64,000 nt of DNA from Candidatus Kuenenia stuttgartensis (GCA_945865635.1 CAMBEP010000018.1:18952-82951); one strand, 5' to 3'. Positions 36,135 through 45,840 are shown, counted from the stretch's first letter. Notes: generated from the letters alone by a model not told the origin. Made by a program: numbers and translations.

Positions 36135-37586
36135 ATGATGCAAACTCCTGAAGATTTCATTTCCGCCCAGTTCACACGTCGAAGCCTGTTTGGCAAGTCT
36201 GCCATGGGCCTTGGCTCAGCGGCACTGGCCTCTCTGATTGGCCAGGAAACACGAGGCGACGGGCTTATTGGCACTGGCCTGCCGCATCACCCTCCCAAAG
36301 CGAAGAACGTGATTTACCTGTTTCAGAATGGGGGCCCATCGCATGTTGATATTTTTGATTACAAACCTGAACTGAGCCGGTGGAGAGGCACTCAGATACC
36401 GGAATCCGTGGTCGGCAAAGCCCGTTTCAGCACGATGACCAGCGGCCAGACAGCCCGACCATGCTTACCAGAGGTTTCGAAATTTGCCCAGCACGGTCAA
36501 TCTGGTGCAACAGTCAGCGATTTCATGGCCAATACGGCCAAGATTGCAGACGATCTTTGTTTCATTAAGTCCATGCACACGACGCAGGTGAATCACGCAC
36601 CGGCGATTACCTTCTTCCTGACGGGTTCAGAAATGCCTGGCCGACCGAGCATGGGTTCTTGGCTGACCTATGGCTTAGGTAGCGGATCGCAGAATCTGCC
36701 TGGTTTTGTGGTCATGACATCGCGCGACAAAGAGGCCTCATGCGGCCAGATCTTCTACGACTTTTACTGGAGCAGTGGCTTTCTGCCCAGTAAATATCAA
36801 GGTGTAAAGTTTCGGGGCGGCGGCGACCCTGTGCTTTATCTTGAAAATCCTCCGGGAGTGAGCCGAACTGCACGCCGGGCCATGCTCGACGATCTTTCCG
36901 CCCTGAATCGCGACACATTCAGCCACGTGGGCGATCCTGAAATTCAGACACGCATTGCACAATATGAAATGTCATATCAAATGCAAATGAGCGTGCCCGA
37001 GCTGACGGATCTTTCAAACGAACCAGAAAATGTGCTGGCTGAATATGGCCCTGATGTCAGGCGAGCCGGTTCGTTTGCCTATAACTGCATTATGGCCCGC
37101 CGACTTGTCGAAAGAGGTGTCAAGTTTGTGCAATTGCTTCATGCAGGATGGGATCAGCACCGCAATTTAAACACCCAGCTCAAGGTGCAATGTACCGACA
37201 CCGATGCCCCCTCCGCCGCTCTCGTAAGCGATTTAAAACGACGGGGTTTGCTGGATGAAACACTGGTGATCTGGGGTGGAGAATTTGGCAGAACGCCATT
37301 CCTTCAAGGCAAGATTGAGGAAATAAAGTCTTGGGGTCGAGACCACCACCCCTACGCATTTACAGTCTGGATGGCAGGTGGTGGCGTGCGACCTGGACTG
37401 ACTTACGGAGCCTCCGACGATTTTGGATTCAGCGCAGTTCAGGATCCGGTCTCTGTCCACGACCTTCAGGCTACCATATTGCATTTGCTGGGGATCGACC
37501 ATACTCGCCTGACATTCCGGTTTCAAGGGCGCGATTTTCGCCTGACCGACGTTCATGGTTCTGTGATTAAAAGGTTACTGTCATGA
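36135..37586 (+). CDS. DUF1501 family protein, Tat-exported (first copy)
   Basis: This 483-residue protein has a twin-arginine leader (FTRRSLFGKSAMGLGSAALA). The DUF1501 core, related to alkaline phosphatase/sulfatase-type folds, is visible: NVIYLFQNGGPSHVDIFDYKP, VNHAPAITFFLTGSEMPGRP, LLHAGWDQH, LVIWGGEFGRTPF and GRDHHPYAFTVWMAGGG. His/Asp residues in these motifs probably bind metal. It starts 18 bases after the PSCyt gene and its end overlaps the next gene by 4 bases (ATGA), so the three are co-translated. Substrate unknown. Confidence 0.92.
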   Translation: MMQTPEDFISAQFTRRSLFGKSAMGLGSAALASLIGQETRGDGLIGTGLPHHPPKAKNVIYLFQNGGPSHVDIFDYKPELSRWRGTQIPESVVGKARFSTMTSGQTARPCLPEVSKFAQHGQSGATVSDFMANTAKIADDLCFIKSMHTTQVNHAPAITFFLTGSEMPGRPSMGSWLTYGLGSGSQNLPGFVVMTSRDKEASCGQIFYDFYWSSGFLPSKYQGVKFRGGGDPVLYLENPPGVSRTARRAMLDDLSALNRDTFSHVGDPEIQTRIAQYEMSYQMQMSVPELTDLSNEPENVLAEYGPDVRRAGSFAYNCIMARRLVERGVKFVQLLHAGWDQHRNLNTQLKVQCTDTDAPSAALVSDLKRRGLLDETLVIWGGEFGRTPFLQGKIEEIKSWGRDHHPYAFTVWMAGGGVRPGLTYGASDDFGFSAVQDPVSVHDLQATILHLLGIDHTRLTFRFQGRDFRLTDVHGSVIKRLLS

Positions 37587-39019
37587 GTCAAAACAAGCGG
37601 AATGGCAGTGTTTCCCGTCGGCAAATCCTGACTGCATCCACTCTGGGTCTGGCAGGGTTCAGGTTCGGTCATCCTCAGGTTTCAGGCTCACAGGATCCCG
37701 TATTACAGAATGTAATGACGACGGGTGGCAAGGCCAAATCCACCATTCTATTCTTTCTGTGTGGTGGTTCCAGCCATATTGACATGTGGGATCTGAAACC
37801 GGATGCACCGGAGCAGTTTCGTGGCGAGTTTAAACCGATTGCAACTTCCGCCCCCGGGCTCCAGATCAGCGAGCACCTGCCACGGCTGGCCCGTGTGGGG
37901 CATCACCTGGCCGTGGTGCGGTCCATTCGTTCGTCAGTAAATACAAACGACCACCATGCTGGCTATTATTATAATCTCACGGGCCATGTGCCTGATCCTA
38001 CCTTTCTGACTCTGGCCAATAATCGCACACCCATGCCTGATGATTGGCCATATTTGGGCTGTGTGGTGGCCTCTCGCAGGCCCCAGCATCCAGAATTGCC
38101 AAATGCAGTTTCTCTGCCATTTAAACCGAGCACACTTCCTTATATCCGTCCTGGCCAATTTGCAGCCCGGCTTGGCGTGGAACACGACCCCATGTATGTG
38201 CTGGCTGATCGTGCCATTCCTATGGTTTTTCAGGCCCCGGCTCTGACTCTCCAAGGCAATGTCAGCGCTGGCCGAATGCTTAGCCGTGACCAGCTTTTAG
38301 ATAAAGTGGATGCCGCTCGGCGCGACCTGGAATCGAAATCACGTGTCCAGACTTGGTCGAAATTGCAGAGTCAGGCCATACGACTCCTTTCGGGTGGAGG
38401 AGCCACAAAAGCCTTTGATCTTGGAGGTGAATCGCCCTCGACCATTGCTCGATACGGCGAGACCATTAATGGGATGAGCCTGCTAGTAGCCCGACGACTT
38501 GTGGAAGCACATGTGCCATTCATCACCGTTTTCTGGTCAGAGAATGACGAAAGAATTGCCAAGAAATGCGCTTCCGGAGGCGGCTGGGATACTCATGGCA
38601 GTAATTTCAAATGCCTGAAAGAAGATCTTCTGCCTGAATTTGACCAATGTTTTTCAGCCTTGATTGAGGACTTGGACCAGCGTGGTTTGTTGGATGAAAC
38701 CATGCTCATGGTGACATCCGAAATGGGCCGAAAGCCACGTGTGGGCGACCCTCGTTCCGGCGGCATTTCCGGAGCAGGCCGCGATCACTGGACACACTGC
38801 CAGAGTGTGGTGCTTGCGGGTGGCGGAATCCAAGGTGGTCAAGCCTATGGAACCACCGACAAACGGGGCGAATATCCCGCCGAGAAACCTGTCTCACCGG
38901 CCCACATCGCCCACAGCGTGTATCACGCCATGGGTATTAAAAACCTGGAGGCGAAGGATAAGGACGGCCGCACATTCAACCTGCTGGCCGAAGGCGAACC
39001 ACTGCTGGAACTTTTCTGA
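37583..39019 (+). CDS. DUF1501 family protein, Tat-exported (second copy)
   Basis: This 478-residue protein has a Tat leader (VSRRQILTASTLGLAGF). Core motifs are TILFFLCGGSSHIDMWDLKPD, NDHHAGYYYNLTGH, GGGWDTHG, MVTSEMGRKPR and GRDHWTHCQSVVLAGGG. It is clearly diverged from the preceding DUF1501 gene, so this is not a recent duplication. The 4-base overlap indicates a common mRNA. Two different DUF1501 proteins beside one PSCyt protein suggests separate substrates or a hetero-complex; this is inference. Confidence 0.92.
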   Translation: MSQNKRNGSVSRRQILTASTLGLAGFRFGHPQVSGSQDPVLQNVMTTGGKAKSTILFFLCGGSSHIDMWDLKPDAPEQFRGEFKPIATSAPGLQISEHLPRLARVGHHLAVVRSIRSSVNTNDHHAGYYYNLTGHVPDPTFLTLANNRTPMPDDWPYLGCVVASRRPQHPELPNAVSLPFKPSTLPYIRPGQFAARLGVEHDPMYVLADRAIPMVFQAPALTLQGNVSAGRMLSRDQLLDKVDAARRDLESKSRVQTWSKLQSQAIRLLSGGGATKAFDLGGESPSTIARYGETINGMSLLVARRLVEAHVPFITVFWSENDERIAKKCASGGGWDTHGSNFKCLKEDLLPEFDQCFSALIEDLDQRGLLDETMLMVTSEMGRKPRVGDPRSGGISGAGRDHWTHCQSVVLAGGGIQGGQAYGTTDKRGEYPAEKPVSPAHIAHSVYHAMGIKNLEAKDKDGRTFNLLAEGEPLLELF

Positions 39020-39033
39020 AATGCAACTTCGCC

Positions 39034-40197
39034 TTACTTCTGTCGCGACTTCAATTGGTCCAACTCATCCAGCCTGACCCGCACACTCAGAATGTAGGGC
39101 TGTTCCAGGGGTGTCCAGTGGCCGTATGTAGTTAATACAAACGTATCATCGGCAAGGATTTCCACACCGGGATATGCACAGTCTGCAGATTTATGGTTTT
39201 TCTTGATCCGCACACGATACTCGCCTTCGCGGCCTGCGATGATATCTTCATATCGGCCAACCCAGGCAACCCAGTCGCCTTTTGTGGGAGACTTGCGAGT
39301 GGTGTCGCGAAATGAAATCAAGAGCCTGCCATCTCGAGCATATGCTGCCGTGTGCCGGTCGCCGGTTAATGCGGCGGGCAATTCTTTTGGTTTCGACCAG
39401 GTTTGGCCCTCATCTTCGGACGTGATCAAAAACGAGTTGTGCTTGCGACTGTTTTCACGTAAAAGAACAGCTATCTGCTTGCCGTCAGGGCTCCGCACAG
39501 CGCCTGGTTCGCAGAGATGAGCGTCTGGATGATGTGCCACCACCTTGGGCTCGCTCCAGGTCAGTCCACCATCTGCGGAATTGATCTGATAGACGTAAAA
39601 CCCTTTTGGTGAAGGTCTATAAGGCTCGTTCATGAATCGTCCGTCGTCATGAAACAGGGCCAGATAATGGCCAGGCTTATCTTTTAATGCAACCACACTA
39701 CCCATGGGCACAATGCCACCATAATCCGCGATTGGCTTTAATTCGGTCCAATGGGCTCCGTCGTCTTCTGAAACCGCCATTCGGATCGGTTTCAATCCTG
39801 AGAATAAAATCAGACGTTTTTTACCATTGGCATCCACCACTCGATGAATTGTCGGAGTCTCACCGCTCGTGACCCAGTTCGGTGGAGTCGGCAATCGCTC
39901 GCTCCAGGACTTTCCGGCATCGGTCGATTTTTTGTACTGAATCGGACCTTTGCCATGGCCCTTGGGATAAACGGTCAGTATGGTTTTGCCGTCTTCGAGC
40001 AGTACCGTTGTTGGGTGACCAAGATACTGACCTGGCTCGCGATCCACGATCACTTGATGATCTAACCATCCATCAATATCAAGTGTTGGGATCGTATACC
40101 CTTCTGGAGTTTGGGCTTGCAGCCGTTTTCCGGAAACCGTAAACATGCAGGCACCAAGGCTTTGGATCCACTGGCGGCGGTTGATCTGCAAAGTCAT
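39034..40197 (-). CDS. Exported sialidase-like (BNR/Asp-box) protein
   Basis: This 387-residue protein has a Tat-like leader (NRRQWIQSLGACMF). Four Asp boxes S-x-D-x-G-x-x-W are present: STDAGKSW, SEDDGAHW, SADGGLTW and SEDEGQTW. This marks a six-bladed sialidase-type propeller. An early GQYLGHPTTVLLEDGKTI and late YPGVEILADDTFVLTTYG match planctomycete exo-alpha-sialidase-annotated proteins. ATG 40197 follows AGGA by 9 bases; an upstream ATG at 40224 would add 9 residues before the leader. True sialidase activity is uncertain, since many relatives act on other glycans or none. It is convergent with the DUF1501 operon. Confidence 0.8.
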   Translation of the reverse strand: MTLQINRRQWIQSLGACMFTVSGKRLQAQTPEGYTIPTLDIDGWLDHQVIVDREPGQYLGHPTTVLLEDGKTILTVYPKGHGKGPIQYKKSTDAGKSWSERLPTPPNWVTSGETPTIHRVVDANGKKRLILFSGLKPIRMAVSEDDGAHWTELKPIADYGGIVPMGSVVALKDKPGHYLALFHDDGRFMNEPYRPSPKGFYVYQINSADGGLTWSEPKVVAHHPDAHLCEPGAVRSPDGKQIAVLLRENSRKHNSFLITSEDEGQTWSKPKELPAALTGDRHTAAYARDGRLLISFRDTTRKSPTKGDWVAWVGRYEDIIAGREGEYRVRIKKNHKSADCAYPGVEILADDTFVLTTYGHWTPLEQPYILSVRVRLDELDQLKSRQK

Positions 40198-40405
40198 TTG
40201 GGGCGATCCTGTGGGTTGTGGCAAGTGAGATGAACTTTATTATTCAATGAATATCATGCTTAACGCAACAGGTTGATGGCGCAAAACGGAAAAATAAATT
40301 GGTCAGACTCTCGACATGTTCCCGTTTCCATACTAATCTTTCTAAAATCATCCTGCGCGCAGTATGACCATCCTTTCAACGATCCAAGAACCGGGAGACC
40401 AAATA

Positions 40406-41575
40406 ATGGCATTTCAATCAATTTCAAGGCGTATGAAAAAGTCGTTTCTGACTATGGCGGCCTCTTACGCTTTATTCACAGCCTCGATTCAGGCCGATTC
40501 CATACAGGTTTATGTGGGCACATACACCAACGGCACAAAAAGCGAAGGTATCTACAAGTTCGACTTGGACACCACCACTGGCAAGGCAACGACCCCTGAA
40601 GTGGCTGCCAAAGTGGCAAACCCTTCGTTTCTGGCGATTCACAAAGATGGCAAGCACCTTTACAGCGTCAATGAAATTGACAACCAGAATGGCAAAAAAG
40701 CTGGCGGGTTGACGGCCTTTGAAATCCAGGCCAATGGCGATTTGAAGATGCTCAATCAGGTGGAGACAGGCGGCACGGCTCCATGTCACCTGACAATCGA
40801 CCCCACGGGCAAGTTTGTCCTGTTCGCAAATTATGGCGGCGGCAGTTCGGGCTCTGTTTCGATCGAAACCAACGGATCGCTTGGCAAAACCACAGCTTTT
40901 GTGCAGCACAAGGGCAAAAGTGTGAATCCTGACCGTCAGGAAGGTCCTCATGCTCACTCTGTCAATATGTCTCCCGACGGCAAGTTTGCATATGTAGCCG
41001 ATCTTGGGCTGGACCAGATTCTGATTTTTGCATTTGATTCAGAAACCGGTTCAATGACGCCTGCGAACCCACCCCATGTGGCTGTAAAGCCAGGCACTGG
41101 GCCTCGCCACTTCGCATTTGCCCCAGGTGGCAAGCGAGCGTTTGTGATTACGGAAATTGGCAACACCGTGAATGCTTTTGATGTGAATTCCAAGACTGGT
41201 GAACTCACGCAAGTACAAAGCATAAGCACTTTGCCAACAAGCTTTAAAGGCGTAAGCCACACCGCCGAGGTGGTGGTGCACCCGACCGGTCATTTTGTTT
41301 ATGGATCAAATCGCGGGCACCACTCGATTACAACGTTTCTGGTCAATCGAGATGGAAGTCTTTCCATGCAGGGGAATTATCAGTCGGACAAGATCGATAC
41401 GCCTCGTAATTTTGCAGTCGATCCCTCTGGCAAATGGATGCTGATTGAAGGCCAGAATACAGGCTTGATTGAAGTGCACGCAATTGACCCCAAGACTGGT
41501 GCACCAAAAGGTGATCCCGCCGACACAGTTAAGGTCTCGACACCGGTTTGCGTACGATTCCTGAAGGCTCATTGA
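40406..41575 (+). CDS. Secreted lactonase-family seven-bladed propeller (6-phosphogluconolactonase-like)
   Basis: This 389-residue protein has a signal peptide (MKKSFLTMAASYALFTASIQA). The propeller signature is IQVYVGTYTNGTKSEGIYKF, with LTIDPTGKFVLFANYGGGS, EGPHAHSVNMSPDGKFAYVADLG, GTGPRHFAFAPGGKRAFV and TPRNFAVDPSGKWMLIEGQ. This is the PF10282 lactonase family that includes bacterial Pgl. Export makes a role in the cytoplasmic pentose-phosphate pathway unlikely. It more probably hydrolyses a lactone or muconate-type compound outside the membrane. ATG 40406 has GGGAG 8 bases upstream. It is followed by its own terminator. Confidence 0.87.
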   Translation: MAFQSISRRMKKSFLTMAASYALFTASIQADSIQVYVGTYTNGTKSEGIYKFDLDTTTGKATTPEVAAKVANPSFLAIHKDGKHLYSVNEIDNQNGKKAGGLTAFEIQANGDLKMLNQVETGGTAPCHLTIDPTGKFVLFANYGGGSSGSVSIETNGSLGKTTAFVQHKGKSVNPDRQEGPHAHSVNMSPDGKFAYVADLGLDQILIFAFDSETGSMTPANPPHVAVKPGTGPRHFAFAPGGKRAFVITEIGNTVNAFDVNSKTGELTQVQSISTLPTSFKGVSHTAEVVVHPTGHFVYGSNRGHHSITTFLVNRDGSLSMQGNYQSDKIDTPRNFAVDPSGKWMLIEGQNTGLIEVHAIDPKTGAPKGDPADTVKVSTPVCVRFLKAH

Positions 41576-41606
41576 TTCTGAGCGATAGAATTGTGGAATG
41601 ACCAAA

Positions 41607-41643
41607 GCCGGAATGAGATTTCCTTTCATTCCGGCCTTTTTTT
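41607..41643 (+). terminator. Rho-independent terminator
   Basis: 10-bp stem GCCGGAATGA (41607-41616) / TCATTCCGGC (41626-41635), 9-base loop, then seven T (41637-41643). It ends the lactonase gene and lies just before the stop of the convergent DUF4239 gene. Confidence 0.92.
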
Positions 41644-41655
41644 CTAAAAGTCAAA

Positions 41656-42621
41656 TTATTGATTGGGCTCTATGGCCTTTTCCGCAAACTTTTTCATGAA
41701 TCTCTCTCTGACTGATTGCATATCAGGATTCATGTCGAGCTTGAATTTCAAACCATGCTCGTTAACAACCTTCCTGACTTTCTCCATGGAATCAGGCTTG
41801 ATGCCGAGTGAACCCGAGTATGGGCGGTCAAGTTCATAAATCAGCATTGTGGTGAAGGTCATTACGGAAGCTGTACAACAAAGCAGAAAGAGCCTGATTT
41901 TCGGGTTTTCAACTGGAAATAAAAACGCGATGACGAATGTCACAATTCCGACTCCAATCAACATACCCCATAGAATATCGGGCACGCGTGAGCTTGATAC
42001 CTGTACGCGTTCGCGCCTGACGGATGAAAGTTCGTTGAGTCTTGAAATGATTTCTCCGAGAAACAATCGTTGCTCATCGCTATCACACTTGACAAGACGT
42101 GCCAGGTGATAAAGTGTTGCAAACTTTTCAAAAGTGGTGGGATGAAAGTCGCGGTTGTCGATCATGAATTGCCATTCCTCGTCGATGACAGAATCGACAT
42201 ATAACATTGTGGCTTTTCGAAATATCAATGCCTGTGCCATCGGTAAACCTTCCGCATCTCGCAGTAGGTCGATGACGAGCGATGCTTCCGCTTCGACCTT
42301 TTCATTAGCCGTTGAGTAACTCTCGTAAACATTTACCAAAACATATCCAAGCACAATTGCGTAAAGCACGCCAATGATATTGCAATAGGAGCCAAAGGCT
42401 TCGCCGGATTCGACAAGCTCGGCGAATGGTAATTTGCGTATCACAACTCGACCAATCAGCAATGTCATCAGACAAGCAATCAGGGTCAATAAAATGCAAA
42501 ATCCTGTGTCTGTCAAACCAGTCATGGCTCGCAAACTATCGAGAAAGTCTGACATCTTCCAAGTGCTCCGTGATTTCACATTCGTGACAGGTTGTGTCTC
42601 TTGCTGCGAAAGACCAGCCAT
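41656..42621 (-). CDS. DUF4239 (bestrophin-like) membrane protein
   Basis: This 321-residue protein has four hydrophobic helices: TGFCILLTLIACLMTLLIG, IIGVLYAIVLGYVLVNVY, LWGMLIGVGIVTFVIAFLF and LFLLCCTASVMTFTTMLIY. Between helices 2 and 3 lies the conserved cytoplasmic or periplasmic segment VEAEASLVIDLLRDAEGLP and DSVIDEEW. LDRPYSGSLGIKPDSM after helix 4 is the DUF4239 hallmark. Structure prediction groups this family with bestrophin-type anion channels; function in bacteria is not established. ATG 42621 is used (ATG 42555 is possible). It appears monocistronic. Confidence 0.82.
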   Translation of the reverse strand: MAGLSQQETQPVTNVKSRSTWKMSDFLDSLRAMTGLTDTGFCILLTLIACLMTLLIGRVVIRKLPFAELVESGEAFGSYCNIIGVLYAIVLGYVLVNVYESYSTANEKVEAEASLVIDLLRDAEGLPMAQALIFRKATMLYVDSVIDEEWQFMIDNRDFHPTTFEKFATLYHLARLVKCDSDEQRLFLGEIISRLNELSSVRRERVQVSSSRVPDILWGMLIGVGIVTFVIAFLFPVENPKIRLFLLCCTASVMTFTTMLIYELDRPYSGSLGIKPDSMEKVRKVVNEHGLKFKLDMNPDMQSVRERFMKKFAEKAIEPNQ

Positions 42622-42750
42622 AGCCAATTGATCTTCAAATAACTTCTATCAGAGTTTGCCATTTTGGGCAAACCCAATCCTGACATCTCAAAATGTCTAA
42701 GCCCCCATCACATGACTATGACTAAACTTACATGACAGATTGAGCAGAGT

Positions 42751-44205
42751 TCAAGGCTGTTCGATTGCAAGTTTCGCCAATGGATCGCAGATCGATTTCA
42801 TTCGTTCCAATAATTGGTTTTTCAGATTTCGGTAAACTGGGGCAATTGACTCCTGACCTATCAGGTTGCGATTCTCATCAGGGTCGGTTTCCAAGTCATA
42901 AAGTTCGTCGCTAAGACCTTCCTGAAAGTGTCGAATCAGCTTCCATCGATTGGTCCGAAGCATGCGCATGCGCGCACCTTCGGGATGTTTCATGTCGTAT
43001 TGGCCAAACATGGAGTCGTCCCAACCTGAAACCGTATTGCCACCCAGAAGTGCCGATGCATCGCGCCCCTGAATTTTTAGATTCTGCGGGGTTCCCAATC
43101 CGACCCATCTCAGGATGGTCGGAAAAAGGTCGAGCTGTGTCATGGTATGCTTTGCTTTCATGCCAGGTGCAATTCGACCCGGTTGGCGAATCATCAATGG
43201 AACACGAATGGCATTGTCAAACATGTTGGGCCTTAACGTGGTTTTATCTTTAAGGATATAGCTGGCATTGCCCTTATGAATCAGGCCATGCTCACCAATC
43301 ATATAGCCGTGATCGCTGGTGAAGATGACGAGCGTGTTTTCAGTGAGTTTCAAATCATCGATCAGCGTCATTAATTTGCCGAAATTGCGATCTACTGCAT
43401 GAACCGCTGTCAGATATTCTCGCCGCAGTTGCATCACCCGATCGGATTGCAGCCCTTGGACCACTGGCAATTCCAAGCGAAGGACGGCCAGGGCTTTGGT
43501 ATCCTCGATCGAGGTAGGAACATAAGGCGCATGTGGTTCGCGAAAATGGAGGGCGGCCAGCCAGGTCCGATCTTTATTGGCACGGATAAATTCCAAAGTT
43601 TTGTCGGTGAGCAGATCCGCGAGAACACCCGATTTCTTTCCGGTCGCGCCGTTCTCTTCCAGGGTTGGATTGATTGGTGTATTGCCACCACCCAGAAAGC
43701 CAAAGAACTCGTCGAAACCGCTTCGGCTGGGGTGAAATTCTTGATCCAGACCCAGATGCCATTTGCCCGCCAGAAAGGTTTGATAACCATTGGCCTTTAA
43801 TAATTCAGGCCAGGTCAGAAACGCCGGGCTGAGGCCATGATGTGGCTCTGTGGTTGGATTGAGCCAGTCGGAAATACCGATCTGAGTGGAGTAAAGGCTG
43901 GTCAAAAGGCCTGCGCGAGAGGGCGAACAGACCGGGGTCGTGGTAAAGGCATTCTGAAAGAGCATTCCCTGCGATGCAAATCGATCGAGATTGGGTGTGA
44001 GCGTATTGGGGTTGCCATAAGCGCCGATAGACCAGGTGGATTGATCATCTGTATAAACGAAAAGTATGTTGGGGCGAGCAGTTGTGGGTTTGGAATCCGG
44101 GAACTTTGCAAGTGCCGAATTGCTGAAGAAAACGCCTGAAATCAAAACGATGGCCAGCATTGGTGAAACTCGTTGCCGTAAAATTCCAGAACTGACGGCT
44201 TGCAT
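42751..44205 (-). CDS. Secreted sulfatase
   Basis: This 484-residue protein has a signal peptide (VSPMLAIVLISGVFFSNSALA). The type I sulfatase active site is complete: metal-binding FVYTDDQSTW near residue 50, and formylglycine motif CSPSR at C93-R97 with the following AGLLTS. GKWHLG, the ITSDHGYMIGEHG-like FTSDHGYMIGEHGLIHKGN segment and the late Asp/His set are present. The Cys must be converted to formylglycine by a maturase not found in this window. Likely target: sulfate esters of polysaccharides. ATG 44205 is used; ATG 44247 would add 14 residues before the leader. It is divergent from aroE. Confidence 0.9.
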   Translation of the reverse strand: MQAVSSGILRQRVSPMLAIVLISGVFFSNSALAKFPDSKPTTARPNILFVYTDDQSTWSIGAYGNPNTLTPNLDRFASQGMLFQNAFTTTPVCSPSRAGLLTSLYSTQIGISDWLNPTTEPHHGLSPAFLTWPELLKANGYQTFLAGKWHLGLDQEFHPSRSGFDEFFGFLGGGNTPINPTLEENGATGKKSGVLADLLTDKTLEFIRANKDRTWLAALHFREPHAPYVPTSIEDTKALAVLRLELPVVQGLQSDRVMQLRREYLTAVHAVDRNFGKLMTLIDDLKLTENTLVIFTSDHGYMIGEHGLIHKGNASYILKDKTTLRPNMFDNAIRVPLMIRQPGRIAPGMKAKHTMTQLDLFPTILRWVGLGTPQNLKIQGRDASALLGGNTVSGWDDSMFGQYDMKHPEGARMRMLRTNRWKLIRHFQEGLSDELYDLETDPDENRNLIGQESIAPVYRNLKNQLLERMKSICDPLAKLAIEQP

Positions 44206-44301
44206 GATCGCCCGATTTGTCAAATGATATGCACCACGATCACACATGACGATCCACCAGATCCCTTCACATTAGAAAACCCATAGAGGCTCATCACGCA
44301 C

Positions 44302-45165
44302 ATGGAAAAGCCAGCTCCCAACTTTCTGCAAGGCCTGACTGCATGTTTCGGGTTTCCTGTTGCCGAAAACCCAACACAGGCCATGATCGAACCCGCATAC
44401 AAAGCCATGGGGCTAGATTGGCGCTATTTGACCATCGAGGTTCTCCCGGAAAATCTGGAAGCAGCCGTACGTGGTGCCAGGGCCATGGGTTTTAGGGGCT
44501 TCAACTGCACCATACCACACAAGGTGGAGGTCATGAAATATCTTGACCACCTTACGCCTGCTGCCGCCAAGATTGGTGCCGTGAACTGCGTTGCGATTCA
44601 GGACGGTAAACTCCTGGGTGAAAATACCGATGGAAAGGGTTTTTTGCAATCAGTGCGTGAACTGCGATCTGTAGAAGGTGCAAAAGTGGTTCTGCTTGGT
44701 GCAGGTGGGGCGGCGCGGGCAATCGCAGTGGAATTGGCATTGGCAGGGGCAAGTCATATCACGGTGGTGAATCGCTCTGTGGAACGTGGTTTGGAGCTCG
44801 AAAAAAGGATTCAGGATCAAACGTCGGCAAAAACGGCTTTTGTACCTTGGCAGGGAACTTTCATACCGGATGGGAGCGTGGATTTACTTGTCAACAGCAC
44901 CTCAATCGGCCTTTTTCCTGACATCGACGCTCGCATCGCAGTGAGCCTCGACCAGCTTGCGGATCACGCCATTGTCTGCGACGTGATTCCCAACCCGCCA
45001 AAAACCAACCTGATGCGCGATGCCCAGGCTCGCGGCCTGCGAACGCTGGACGGCCTTGGAATGCTTGTCAATCAGGGTGTGATTGGGATCGAACTCTGGA
45101 CTGGTGGCAAAAGCCCGGATCCCAAAGTCATGAGAGCAAGCCTGGAAGCCATCTTTGGGTCCTGA
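44302..45165 (+). CDS. aroE: Shikimate dehydrogenase
   Basis: This 287-residue NADPH-dependent enzyme reduces 3-dehydroshikimate to shikimate in aromatic amino-acid synthesis. Substrate-site Lys lies in FNCTIPHKVEVM; Asn and Asp lie in AVNCVAIQDGKLLGENTDGKGF. The Rossmann loop is VVLLGAGGAARAIAVEL, and the NRS(V)ER segment after it matches NADP preference. DGLGMLVNQGVIGIELWTG closes the C-terminus. The usual family length is 270-290. No other aro gene lies nearby. Confidence 0.93.
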   Translation: MEKPAPNFLQGLTACFGFPVAENPTQAMIEPAYKAMGLDWRYLTIEVLPENLEAAVRGARAMGFRGFNCTIPHKVEVMKYLDHLTPAAAKIGAVNCVAIQDGKLLGENTDGKGFLQSVRELRSVEGAKVVLLGAGGAARAIAVELALAGASHITVVNRSVERGLELEKRIQDQTSAKTAFVPWQGTFIPDGSVDLLVNSTSIGLFPDIDARIAVSLDQLADHAIVCDVIPNPPKTNLMRDAQARGLRTLDGLGMLVNQGVIGIELWTGGKSPDPKVMRASLEAIFGS

Positions 45166-45182
45166 TTTTCACCAACAGCGTA

Positions 45183-45216
45183 GAGACTCGTCAGAAAGTC
45201 TCGAACCCTTTTTCAT
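45183..45216 (+). terminator. Weak hairpin between convergent genes
   Basis: GAGACT (45183-45188) / AGTCTC (45197-45202) is followed after 7 bases by five T. It is a plausible but weak terminator for aroE. Confidence 0.3.
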
Positions 45217-45581
45217 CGAATAGGCTTGAGTTCGATCATTTTGAGTTCGCCCTGAGCTGTTCCTGGCGAATTGAAGATGTAGCCCTGTCGAACTCCCTGA
45301 CCATAGTTTCGGCCGGCATAACCGCTAATAAACAGGGGTTTTGTCGGCATTTCAAAGCCTGATGAAATCAAAGGACGATTGGTGCGCCAGCGGCCTTGCC
45401 CCTGAGCTGCCTGATTGGGCTGGATCAGGGCGGTGGTTGGAGGGGTGGGCAGGACCGTCACCTGTGTCATGCGACGGCTCGTCCGCCACTGGCTATTTGG
45501 GTTTTGGGCGCGTGCCTGATCCGATCCGGCGAAGATTGCCAGACTCGCCATCAGTACCTTGATTTTGTTAACACAGGCCAT
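45213..45581 (-). CDS. Small secreted protein of unknown function
   Basis: This 122-residue protein has a signal peptide (MACVNKIKVLMASLAIFAGSDQARA, cut before QNPNS). The mature part is basic and Pro/Gln/Thr-rich, with two similar WRTxRxxxx units (QWRTSRRMTQV and RWRTNRPLISS). It ends GTAQGELKMIELKPIR. No family is recognised. The signal peptide and an ATG with an open frame of this length argue that it is real. Confidence 0.55.
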   Translation of the reverse strand: MACVNKIKVLMASLAIFAGSDQARAQNPNSQWRTSRRMTQVTVLPTPPTTALIQPNQAAQGQGRWRTNRPLISSGFEMPTKPLFISGYAGRNYGQGVRQGYIFNSPGTAQGELKMIELKPIR

Positions 45582-45738
45582 GAGTCACGTCCTAAGTCTT
45601 TGTTGGTTAAGCTACTCAGCGGATTCTGCCTGACATTCCGGATAGCCGGAACGGTTTTTATATAGCTAGATCATCGACATTCGAAGCCTTTGAACAGCAA
45701 TAATTAGAGAATTGGAGATTAAAAACTCGGAATGACCG

Positions 45739-45768
45739 TTCGCAAATTCCGAAGGCGAAGTCTATAAT
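45739..45768 (+). promoter_or_regulatory. Sigma-70-type promoter
   Basis: TTCGCA (45739-45744), 18 bases, TATAAT (45763-45768); perfect -10 and 4/6 -35, placed 72 bases before the ATG at 45841. It would drive the three-gene set 45841-47824. Confidence 0.5.
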
Positions 45769-45840
45769 CGTTTCTAGTTGAGGCAAGAAACACTTAGGAT
45801 GACTTGAACTGCTTTCACCAGAAGAGATTGCGAAGAACAA

